From Deltaproteobacteria bacterium (GTDB lineage: Bacteria; Myxococcota; Kuafuiibacteriia; Kuafuiibacteriales; Kuafuiibacteriaceae): a stretch of 64,000 bases of DNA. The DNA lies in assembly GCA_020632995.1 (NCBI GenBank), contig JACKEN010000003.1, positions 124,001 to 188,000 on the forward strand, given 5' to 3'. Made by a program: the position numbers and the translations under genes. Positions 47,410 to 54,947 of this stretch are shown here, piece by piece (the stretch's first letter is position 1; each line of letters starts with the position of its first letter). Under the pieces are notes generated by a model, which ran no database searches, was not told where the DNA came from, and worked only from the letters and a program-made list of their open reading frames with translations.

Positions 47410-48033
47410 ATGGTTGATCGCAAGAAGTACGACGGAGCGTCCCTCGAGGTCCTCGAGGGGCTCGAGCCCATCCGGATCCGACCAGCCATGTACGTCGGGC
47501 CCCTCGACGCCCCCGACCTCCCGGTCCGCCTCCTCCGTCAAGCGCTCTGTCATGCGGTGGACTGCGCGCTGGACGGCGCGTGCACGCACCTTCGGATCAG
47601 TGCCTCCGGCCGGACGGCGCAGGTGTCCTACGACGCGGGCATCCCGCTCGAGCTGCACCCCCGCCATGGTCACCCGGTCGCGCTCCTCTTCCTGACCCTC
47701 CACGCGGGTTGCAGGAACCTGAAGAAGCACATCGAGGTCGGGGATGAGCTCTGCGACCTCGGCCTCGCAGTGTTGACCGCGCTCAGCGCGGACCTCCGCG
47801 TGCGGACCGTGCACTCTGGCAAGACCGCCACCTACCACTTCTCGCGGGGTAAGGAGGTCGCCGAGGCGAAGATCACCGCCTGTGACGAGGCCGACAGCAC
47901 AGCGATGTCGATCGCGCTCGACCCCGACATCCTCGGGGACAACGTCGTCTTCGAGCCCGGCCTGGTCCGGGCCGCGGCGGAGCTGGTGCAAGCGAGGTTG
48001 CCGGCGCTCGCGGTCCAGGTCGAATGTGCGTGA
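47410..48033 (+). CDS. Stand-alone GyrB/ParE-like GHKL domain with lost ATPase residues
   Basis: 207 residues from ATG at 47410, with GAGG 5 bp upstream. The start KKYDGASLEVLEGLEPIRIRPAMYVG matches the N-terminus of GyrB and ParE closely, and the order of later motifs follows the GHKL ATPase domain. But the key residues are replaced: where GyrB has Glu42 and Asn46 (EVVDNSIDE) this has His48 and Cys52 (HAVDCALDG); the Asp73 position of DNGRGIP is Ser73 in SYDAGIP; and the GLHGVG loop reads ELCDLG. It also stops after this one domain, without transducer, TOPRIM or DNA-contacting parts. It is therefore a catalytically dead gyrase-like domain. Role unknown; a decoy or regulator acting on gyrase is one idea. 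Confidence 0.85.
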   Translation: MVDRKKYDGASLEVLEGLEPIRIRPAMYVGPLDAPDLPVRLLRQALCHAVDCALDGACTHLRISASGRTAQVSYDAGIPLELHPRHGHPVALLFLTLHAGCRNLKKHIEVGDELCDLGLAVLTALSADLRVRTVHSGKTATYHFSRGKEVAEAKITACDEADSTAMSIALDPDILGDNVVFEPGLVRAAAELVQARLPALAVQVECA

Positions 48034-48042
48034 TGTGAGGCG

Positions 48043-49230
48043 CTACTCGGAGCGCTGAGGCTCGTCCGCCCCGCGCAGCGGCGACACGTGGCCCTGGTGC
48101 GGCTCGAGCATGGACACCCGGCCCTCGGGGCCGGCGGGGGTGGGCTTCGGCACCACCGCCAGGCCGCCGGTGGCGCCGCGGCCGCGGTCCTGGATGAGGC
48201 GGATCGCGACCTCGAGGGCGGTGCGGAGGTGGGCGGGCGGGCGCCGGGCAAGGCGGGCCTTCAGCGCGGGCACCGCCTGGCTGGTGCCCTGGCGGGCGAG
48301 CGCCTCGGCCGCGGCGGCGGCGACCGCGTGGTCGTCGTGCTCCAAGAACGGCAGGACCACGTGCTCCACCCTCGGGTCGTCGTGCTGAGCCAGGGCTTCG
48401 GCCACCAGGTCCTCGACCCCATAGCGGCTGTGCAGGCCAACCTGCAGGACTCGCTCGAAGGCGCGGCGGCGGGCGAGGGCGTGGACGGCGGAGCGGCGCA
48501 CCGACTCGGGCTCGGTGAGGTCCTCGGCCACCGCCTGGAGCACCGCCTCGGCCTCGTCCTCGAAGGCCTGGGCCGCCGCAACCCGGAGGGCGGCGGACGG
48601 GTGCGTCAACCCGGATTGCGCAAGGCGCCGGGTGTCGGGGTGGTGGCCGAAGTGGGTGAGGAGGAGGCGCAGGGCCTCGGGGGTGCCGTGGCGGGCGATC
48701 TCGTCGACCAGGGCCTCCCGGAAGGTGTCGGTGCCCCGGGTCAGGAGCGCCGCGGCGAGGCGGCGCCCGAGGGCCTCGACCTCGGGGTCGGGCTGGGAGG
48801 GGACCCGCAGGGGGTGCCGCTCCTCGCCCTGCACCACGAGGTCGCCCGCGTCGGCCATCACCGTCCAGCGCCGGGGCACGAGGTGGATGTGGGCGGGGCC
48901 GAAGAGGGCGGCGGGGAGGAAGTCCGGGGTGCCGCGGCCCTCCGCGGCCCGGTCGGGTGACCAGTCCATCATCAACCAGCTCGGCAGGACGTCTTGCACC
49001 GTGAAGCGGAAGTGCCACTTGGCGTAGCGCTCGGTCGAGCCGCTCCGCTCCGGGGTGAAGTGCCAGCCGCCGAAGGCGGGGTGGCCGCTCACCGCCGGGC
49101 TGGGCAGGGCGGGGCGGCGCTCGTCGGTCAAGGCGGCGAGGGCGCGGCGGGTGCGCTGGTGCTCCCACACTCGCCACGCGGTCAGCGCGGCGACCGCGGC
49201 CACGCTGAGGATGATGATGGCCAGCTCCAC
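48043..49230 (-). CDS. HEAT-repeat protein with N-terminal membrane helix
   Basis: 395 residues from a GTG at 49230; a longer frame continues upstream over the MarR-GNAT gene and was rejected. A transmembrane segment (AIIILSVAAVAALTAWRVW) opens the protein. The second half has HEAT/PBS-lyase-like helical repeats (VRRSAVHALARRRAFE; DLVAEALAQHDDPRVEHVVL; AVAAAAAEALARQGTSQAVP). These repeats often bind proteins. Function unknown. Confidence 0.78.
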   Translation of the reverse strand: MELAIIILSVAAVAALTAWRVWEHQRTRRALAALTDERRPALPSPAVSGHPAFGGWHFTPERSGSTERYAKWHFRFTVQDVLPSWLMMDWSPDRAAEGRGTPDFLPAALFGPAHIHLVPRRWTVMADAGDLVVQGEERHPLRVPSQPDPEVEALGRRLAAALLTRGTDTFREALVDEIARHGTPEALRLLLTHFGHHPDTRRLAQSGLTHPSAALRVAAAQAFEDEAEAVLQAVAEDLTEPESVRRSAVHALARRRAFERVLQVGLHSRYGVEDLVAEALAQHDDPRVEHVVLPFLEHDDHAVAAAAAEALARQGTSQAVPALKARLARRPPAHLRTALEVAIRLIQDRGRGATGGLAVVPKPTPAGPEGRVSMLEPHQGHVSPLRGADEPQRSE

Positions 49231-49311
49231 CGAGGGGCAGCATGGAGGAAGGCGGTGGGGCGCGTCCAGCGGCGCCGGCCGCGGTGTCCATCGGACCCCT
49301 GGACAACGAAA

Positions 49312-49330
49312 TGGTTGCAATATACAACCA
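49312..49330. promoter_or_regulatory. Likely MarR operator, palindrome TGGTTG-N7-CAACCA
   Basis: Perfect 6-bp arms with a 7-bp A/T-rich spacer, located 5 bp before the start codon of the MarR-GNAT gene and overlapping its only A/T-rich promoter-like stretch. MarR-family proteins typically repress their own gene from such a site. Confidence 0.75.
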
Positions 49331-49335
49331 AATAC

Positions 49336-50265
49336 ATGGAGCAGGACATCGACGCGGTGCGCGACGCCTCCCGGCGGCTGGTGCGGGAGCTGGGCTTCCT
49401 CGACGACGGGCGCCGGACCCTGGGGCTCACCCACGCCCAGTGCCACGCCCTCATCGAGACGGAGCGGGCGGGGGCGGTGACGGTGTCGGCGCTCGCGGAG
49501 GTGCTCGGCACCGACAAGTCGACCGCGAGCCGCTCGGTGGCGCGCCTGTCGGCGGATGGGCTCCTGGACGCCCAGCCGGACCCGGTGGACAGCCGCAAGA
49601 AGCACCTGGCCCTGAGCGGGGCGGGGAAGGCGCGCCTCGGCCGGATCCACAAGCACGCGGACCAGCAGGTGGGGGCGGCCCTCAGCCTGCTCTCGGAGGC
49701 GGACCGGGCGGTGGTGGTCCAGGGCCTGGGGTTGTACGCCGAGGCCCTCCGCCGGGCGCGGCTGGCCGGTGACCTGACGCTGCGGCCGATCAAGCGGGCC
49801 GACGACCCCCAGGTGGCGGCGCTGATCCGCACCGTGATGGGCGAGTTCGGGGCGAACGGCCCCGGCTACGCCATCAACGACCCCGAGGTCGAGGCGATGA
49901 GCCGGACCTACAAGGGCAAGCGGGCCGGCTACTTCGTGTTCACGCGGGGCGAGCGCGTCGTCGGCGGCGCGGGCTTCGCCCCCCTGAAGGGCGGCCCCCT
50001 CGACACCTGCGAGCTCCGCAAGATGTACTTCTACCCCGAGCTGCGCGGGCTGGGGGCGGGCGCCCGGATGCTCGGGCACGTGCTCGACGCGGCACGGCAA
50101 GCCGGCTTTCAACGCTGCTACCTCGAGACCCTCGCCCACATGCACGCGGCCCGGGCGCTCTACGAGAAGGTGGGCTTTCAGCGCCTGGACGCGCCGCTCG
50201 GCGACACCGGCCACTTCTCCTGCAACTCGTTCTACGCCTTGGACCTCGACCGCCGGGTGGGGTAG
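49336..50265 (+). CDS. MarR-type regulator fused to a GNAT acetyltransferase
   Basis: 309 residues from ATG at 49336. Residues 1-145 form a MarR-like winged helix (VSALAEVLGTDKSTASRSVA; DPVDSRKKHLALSGAG). Residues 155-300 form a GNAT domain, with the acetyl-CoA-binding pattern ELRGLGAGARMLGHVL and a C-terminal YEKVGF motif. The same fusion is known in other bacteria. The MarR half probably controls its own gene through the palindrome just upstream; the substrate of the acetyltransferase is unknown. A glycosyltransferase gene begins 14 bp later and may be part of the unit. Confidence 0.9.
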   Translation: MEQDIDAVRDASRRLVRELGFLDDGRRTLGLTHAQCHALIETERAGAVTVSALAEVLGTDKSTASRSVARLSADGLLDAQPDPVDSRKKHLALSGAGKARLGRIHKHADQQVGAALSLLSEADRAVVVQGLGLYAEALRRARLAGDLTLRPIKRADDPQVAALIRTVMGEFGANGPGYAINDPEVEAMSRTYKGKRAGYFVFTRGERVVGGAGFAPLKGGPLDTCELRKMYFYPELRGLGAGARMLGHVLDAARQAGFQRCYLETLAHMHAARALYEKVGFQRLDAPLGDTGHFSCNSFYALDLDRRVG

Positions 50266-50279
50266 CAGTTCGGGCAGGC

Positions 50280-51323
50280 ATGGCCGGGGATCTGCGCCTC
50301 ATCTGCGTCACCAAGCGCATGCCTCACCACGGAGCCCGGGCCGGCTACTCCGGCCTCATCCCGCACCTCGGCGCGGACCGGATCGTCGCGGTCCCCTCCA
50401 CCGGCCCGGTCCGGTGGCTGGGGGCGGCCACCCGGCGCCTCCGCCTGGGCCGGCCGCCCGGCTCGGACTGGTGGGGAGCGCACAGCGCGGCGGCCGAGCT
50501 GTGGGCGATGCAGGCCAGCCTGCGCGCACCGAGCGTGGTGCACGTGATGTACGGCGAGGACCTGTTGGGCCTGTCCAGCTACCTCTCGGGGCCGCGGCGG
50601 CGGGTGGTGGCCACCTTCCATCAGCCCATGGCCCGGGTCGACGCGCTCCACGTCCCGCGGGGCGCGGTGGAGCGCCTGGACGCCCTCATCGCCCTCGACG
50701 AGGCCGCGGCGGAGGGCTGGCGGGCCCGCTTCCCCGGGCTGGCGGTGCACGCCCTCCGGCTGGGGGTCGACACCGACTTCTGGTCCCCGCCGCCGGAGGG
50801 GGCGGAGCGCAAGCGGACCTGCCTCGTGGTGGGCGCCCACCTCAGGGACTTCGAGGCGTTGCTCGGCGCTGCTCCGATCTTGTCGTCGGCCGGGGTCAGC
50901 CTCGATCTGGTGGGGGTCGGCGAGGAGCCTGCAAGCCGACTTGCGAAGGAGATCGAGGTGCGCCGCCACGTAGGTATCTCGGACGAGGCCCTGCTCGCGC
51001 TGTACCGCACCTGCGGTCTGTTCCTGCTCCCGCTTGGGGGCGCCAGCGCCAACAACGCGCTCCTCCAGGCGATGGCGGCGGGCTGCCCGGTGGTGTGCAC
51101 CGACCTGCCGGGGATCCGCTCCTACCTCCCCCAGGCCGCGGCCCGCTGGGCGGCGCAGGGGGACGGCCCGGCCCACGCGGCGGCGGCCCTGGCGCTGCTC
51201 GAGGATCGGGCCGAGGCCCGCCGGCTCGGGGCTGCGGCGCGGGCCGGGGTCGAGCCCTTCGCGTGGCCGGCGCTGGCCGCCGCGCACTGGGCGGTCTACC
51301 GCGGGTCATCGGCGCGATCTTAA
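50280..51323 (+). CDS. Glycosyltransferase family 4 type protein
   Basis: 347 residues, GT-B-like. The donor-site half contains VGVGEEPASRLAKEIE and LFLLPLGGASANNALLQAMAAGCPVVCTDLPGIRSYL, the family GT4 E/x-A-M-A-x-G-x-P-V motif region. No signal peptide. It probably transfers a sugar to a cell-surface glycan or small molecule; the substrate cannot be read. Confidence 0.85.
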   Translation: MAGDLRLICVTKRMPHHGARAGYSGLIPHLGADRIVAVPSTGPVRWLGAATRRLRLGRPPGSDWWGAHSAAAELWAMQASLRAPSVVHVMYGEDLLGLSSYLSGPRRRVVATFHQPMARVDALHVPRGAVERLDALIALDEAAAEGWRARFPGLAVHALRLGVDTDFWSPPPEGAERKRTCLVVGAHLRDFEALLGAAPILSSAGVSLDLVGVGEEPASRLAKEIEVRRHVGISDEALLALYRTCGLFLLPLGGASANNALLQAMAAGCPVVCTDLPGIRSYLPQAAARWAAQGDGPAHAAAALALLEDRAEARRLGAAARAGVEPFAWPALAAAHWAVYRGSSARS

Positions 51324-51461
51324 GGGTTTACCGTCGGCTGGGCGACGTACTACGCCCCGAAGTCGGCGATCTTCCTCGCCCGGCTCACGATCTAACCGAC
51401 CTGATTCGCTCGATAAATCGACGCAACCAGCTCCGCCCCCGGCCGATGATGTAGGTGTATC

Positions 51462-51476
51462 TCGGACGTTGTCCGA
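51462..51476. promoter_or_regulatory. Palindrome TCGGAC-GTT-GTCCGA upstream of 51496
   Basis: Six-base arms separated by three bases end just 5 bp before the GGAGGA ribosome-binding site (51482-51487) of the next gene. A regulator site or a small RNA hairpin in the 5' leader are both possible. Confidence 0.5.
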
Positions 51477-51495
51477 CCAACGGAGGAACTGAAGT

Positions 51496-52080
51496 ATGGG
51501 TCACGTAGACGGCATTCGCGAGAAGCTCTCGATGGGGGGCATCGACCTCGGCACCAAGAGCATGACCAACATCATGCAGAGCAAGGAGCCGTGGGCGCAG
51601 GCCATCCTTCAGGCGGATCGACAGATCTTGAAGAACGCGGCCCTGCTGAACCACCTCAACCAGCCGCGCGTCTACGGCACCCGGGGTAACGGCAACCTCT
51701 ATGGCGCGATCGCCAACGGTCTGGCGGTTGCCGCGGGTCCGCAGCAGAGCAAGGATCCCACCGTCCAGAAGGCGTTCACGGACTGGGCGAACAACCTCAA
51801 CAACCACCCGCTCTTCAAGGCCCGCAACAGCTACACCCCGGCCATGCTCCTGCAGATCGCGGCCGACGCCGACGCGGTGGCCTGCCAGCTCCGGGACAAC
51901 GTGAAGAAGCTGACCCAGGAGGCCGAGGTCGGACCGAACGACATCGCCCACTGGAACGGCGTCGCCACCGGCATGAGCGAGTACTCCGCCGCCCTCAAGC
52001 ACCTCCACGAGGTCGTGACGGCCAAGCACTGCCCGAACGTCACCTCGGTGACCCTGGACATCGCGGCTCCGCAGCACTGA
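51496..52080 (+). CDS. Unknown alpha-helical protein
   Basis: 194 residues, strong ribosome-binding site GGAGGA. No recognised domain. The sequence is polar and helical (SKEPWAQAILQADRQILKNAALLNHL; FTDWANNLNNHPLFKARNSY). No signal peptide. Two short, possibly co-transcribed genes follow before the SelO-like gene. Confidence 0.6.
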   Translation: MGHVDGIREKLSMGGIDLGTKSMTNIMQSKEPWAQAILQADRQILKNAALLNHLNQPRVYGTRGNGNLYGAIANGLAVAAGPQQSKDPTVQKAFTDWANNLNNHPLFKARNSYTPAMLLQIAADADAVACQLRDNVKKLTQEAEVGPNDIAHWNGVATGMSEYSAALKHLHEVVTAKHCPNVTSVTLDIAAPQH

Positions 52081-52090
52081 GGAGGCTCTG

Positions 52091-52291
52091 ATGGTGCAGC
52101 TCCCGCCCCCCAGCGTAGATATGCAAGCCCTCCTGCCCATGCCCGGGCAGCGGGTGTCGCGCGACACCAGCGCGGCCTCGGCCCAGCGGCTCGTGGGGAG
52201 CGAGCGGGCCTTGTTGAGCGACGCCCCGAGCACCGGGGTCTCCATGCTGAGTCTGCGCGCCGGCTCCGCTCCCAAGAAGGGCCGCCGCTGA
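52091..52291 (+). CDS. Small unknown protein
   Basis: 66 residues starting 10 bp after the preceding stop, with GGAGG just upstream. Pro/Ser-rich N-terminus and a Lys/Arg end (APKKGRR). No family recognised; short but the spacing and codon use support it. Confidence 0.6.
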   Translation: MVQLPPPSVDMQALLPMPGQRVSRDTSAASAQRLVGSERALLSDAPSTGVSMLSLRAGSAPKKGRR

Positions 52292-52347
52292 TCACCGGAT
52301 ATCTGATTGCCACGCGGGTTGCCGATGCGTAGCCTGTGCCCGCCCTC

Positions 52348-54447
52348 ATGAAGATCCAGGACCCCAGGCTGCGGATGCCGCCCCGGCTCGACGCCAAGCC
52401 GGTGGAGAGCCTCGCGCGCGGCCGCCCTCAGCTCCTCGACGTGCTCGGCGACCAGGGCATGGCCCCGGTCAAGGCGGTGCGCCGCGACGAGGGGCGCGTG
52501 GTCTGGTTCAACTGGGCCCTGGCCGAAGAGATGGGGCTCGAGCTACCGGCCGACCGGCGCATGCACGCCGGCTTCGAAGAGAAGCTCCTGAGCCAGCTCA
52601 ACCTCGAGGTGCTGCCCGAGGGCAAGGATCCCGAGGGGCGCGAGGTGGTGACCGGCTACGCCGACTACTACGGCGGCTCCGGCATCGGCTACAACCAGGG
52701 CTCCGGGCGCGCTGCGTTCTTCGGTGATCTCAACGCGAAGGGCGTGGGCGCGATCCGCGAGATGCTCAGCGAGCTCACCTCCTACGACCACCGGCACGGC
52801 GGCATGAGCTTCACCGAGGGCGGGGTCGAGGCGGTGCTCGGTGAGGTGAACCGCAACCTCTTCGCGCGCGGCTCCACCCGCATCCTCGCGGTGCTGGACC
52901 GCGGAGACTACATCGCCTGGGAAGACACGGGCACCGAGCGCCGCGCGGTGGCCTACCGCGCCGGCAACCAGACCCGGCCCGCCCACCTGATGGCGCGCCA
53001 GAACCAGGGCAAGGAGCTCGAGATCCTGCTCCGGATGCTCGACCAGACCGGCGATCTGGTGCAGGGGCGGGACGGCAAGGTCGACCTCGGCGCGTCCGTG
53101 GAGCGCCTGGTGAAGGCTCACGCGAAGGTGGCGGCCGAGCAGTACCGCTACCGCATCCTGCACGGGGCGCTGTCGCCTTCGAACACCGAGGTCGATGGCA
53201 CCTTCCTCGACCTCGCGACCGAGACGCCGCAGCCCCGCACCGCGCCGGTCCGGGTGCTGGAGCGCGGCTACCAGAACGCCAACTACACCTTCGACACCGA
53301 GAAGCAGCGGCGGATCGACCACCTCAAGTCCATGGTGGAGCTCGTGCAACCGGGCCTGCGAAAGGCGAAGGACAAGGTCTCCTACCGGCCGGTGAACGTG
53401 GCCAAGGTCTTCGAGCTGGCCTACGCGAAGGAGCAGCAGATCCAGCTCATGGGGGCCACCGGCCTCTCCCCCGCCCTCTCCCGCAAGGTGGCGGCGGCCA
53501 AGCCCGAGGTGGCGGAGCGCTTCGCCCGGGCCCTGACCCGGATGGCGGCGGAGCTCCACGCCAACCGGGACCTGAGCATGGACAAGAAGGTGGTGAGCGA
53601 CGTCAGCGTGGCCGACGTGTTCGGGGCGCTCGCGCAGGTGCCGAAGGCCTTCTTCCTGCACCCCGGGCAAGACCTGGTGCCGGTGATGCGCGAGGCGCTC
53701 GCCTTGAACCTCCCCGAGGGCGAGCGTCGGCGCGGGCAGATCGAAGGCCAGATTGCAGAGCTGGCCGCCGCCTACAAGGAGGTGCTGGCCCAGGGGCGCG
53801 CCGCGCACCTGCGGGCGGGGGGCTCCGAGCACGGCTTCGAGCGCGCGGTGATCCACCGGGCCGCGTTCGAGAACCGGCCGATGGACGCCCTGTACCGGAC
53901 CAACCTGCGGTGGAGCCTCATCGAGGCGACCAACAGCTACGAGGCCACCGGCGACGCCGACGCCTTCCAGCGCACGGTGGACCGGGTCATCACCCACTCG
54001 ATCCGCGACGTGGACGCCCTGAAGCAGCTGGGCAGCGCCCGGGCGCTGGAGGACGGCACCCGGGTCCTGCAGGAGCGCACCGTCCGCGGCGTGCACTACG
54101 GGGTGGTGTCGCCTACCGAGGGCGCGCCCTCGGTGCGGGTGTCGGTGCCGGTGGAGCACCTGGAGCACGGCCGGGTGCGCCTGCCGACCCTCGACAACGC
54201 GGAGCTGTCGGCCGAGCAGGTGCAGTCCATGGGGTACTTGTACACGCTGGACGGGTGGCAGACCCAGGACTGGGCGCCCGCGGTCGTGGGCGACGGCGAG
54301 CTGGTCTTCGAGGTGCCGTCCTTCAGCTCGCAGGCCGCGGTCCTGGAGGGCCTCTTCCACGTGGAGCACGGGGACTTCTGGCTGAAGGACCGGACCTCCA
54401 ACTTCGAGGGCTACGTGTTCGCGGTGCCGGACGAGGGTGAGCGATGA
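52348..54447 (+). CDS. Divergent SelO/YdiU-like protein (protein AMPylase fold)
   Basis: 699 residues from ATG at 52348; a GTG four codons earlier is possible. The order of landmarks follows SelO: YYGGSGIGYNQGSGRAAFFGDL (like YSGHQFG...GDGRA), then LNAKGVG for the LKGAG nucleotide loop, TEGGVEAVLGEVNR for the GDGRAVLRSSIRE stretch, and HGALSPSN followed by an Asp in FLDLATE for the HGxMNTDN and DYG catalytic parts. SelO transfers AMP to protein Ser/Thr/Tyr. Similarity is low and key residues vary, so both fold and activity are inference. A zinc-ribbon gene overlaps its stop by ATGA. Confidence 0.5.
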   Translation: MKIQDPRLRMPPRLDAKPVESLARGRPQLLDVLGDQGMAPVKAVRRDEGRVVWFNWALAEEMGLELPADRRMHAGFEEKLLSQLNLEVLPEGKDPEGREVVTGYADYYGGSGIGYNQGSGRAAFFGDLNAKGVGAIREMLSELTSYDHRHGGMSFTEGGVEAVLGEVNRNLFARGSTRILAVLDRGDYIAWEDTGTERRAVAYRAGNQTRPAHLMARQNQGKELEILLRMLDQTGDLVQGRDGKVDLGASVERLVKAHAKVAAEQYRYRILHGALSPSNTEVDGTFLDLATETPQPRTAPVRVLERGYQNANYTFDTEKQRRIDHLKSMVELVQPGLRKAKDKVSYRPVNVAKVFELAYAKEQQIQLMGATGLSPALSRKVAAAKPEVAERFARALTRMAAELHANRDLSMDKKVVSDVSVADVFGALAQVPKAFFLHPGQDLVPVMREALALNLPEGERRRGQIEGQIAELAAAYKEVLAQGRAAHLRAGGSEHGFERAVIHRAAFENRPMDALYRTNLRWSLIEATNSYEATGDADAFQRTVDRVITHSIRDVDALKQLGSARALEDGTRVLQERTVRGVHYGVVSPTEGAPSVRVSVPVEHLEHGRVRLPTLDNAELSAEQVQSMGYLYTLDGWQTQDWAPAVVGDGELVFEVPSFSSQAAVLEGLFHVEHGDFWLKDRTSNFEGYVFAVPDEGER

Positions 54448-54938
54448 GTCAGCAGGAGATCTTGCAGAAGCTCCTGGCCGACCTCGCCGAGCAAGCCGCC
54501 CTGCTCGAGCGGACCTACGCCGAAGGCCGCGGAGAGTGGCGGAACAAGCTCCTGGTGCAGCTCGACCTCCTGATGCGGGCCGCGGGCTCGGCCGGGGCGA
54601 AGCTGGCCGAGGCGAGCGACGCGCCGCCCGCGGTGCGCGAGGCGGGGGCGAAGCTGGCCGAGGCTCAGGCGGCGCTTCAGCGGCAGACGGTGCAGGCGGG
54701 CCGGCACCTGCGCGCGATGGCCGAGGGCTGGGCCTGTAGCCGCTGCGGCGCCGCGGTGCCGCGGGTCGCCAAGCTCCCCGCCGCCGCGGTGAAGGGCGCT
54801 CCGGTGCTGGAGTGTCGGGCCTGCGGCGCCGATACCCCGGTGACCGAGGCGGGGGCCAAGGCCTTCGAGGCCCACTTCGGCCACCTCGCCCGGCGGCCCG
54901 ACTGGAACCCCGAGACGAACGGCTTCGAGCGCCGGTAG
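54444..54938 (+). CDS. Zinc-ribbon protein with helical N-terminus
   Basis: 164 residues. Residues 1-95 are helical and coiled-coil-like; a zinc ribbon CSRCG ... CRACG lies near 98-128. No signal peptide. ATGA overlap with the SelO-like gene upstream and 9 bp to the helicase downstream make it part of an operon with both. Confidence 0.7.
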   Translation: MSQQEILQKLLADLAEQAALLERTYAEGRGEWRNKLLVQLDLLMRAAGSAGAKLAEASDAPPAVREAGAKLAEAQAALQRQTVQAGRHLRAMAEGWACSRCGAAVPRVAKLPAAAVKGAPVLECRACGADTPVTEAGAKAFEAHFGHLARRPDWNPETNGFERR

Positions 54939-54947
54939 GCTCGGCGG

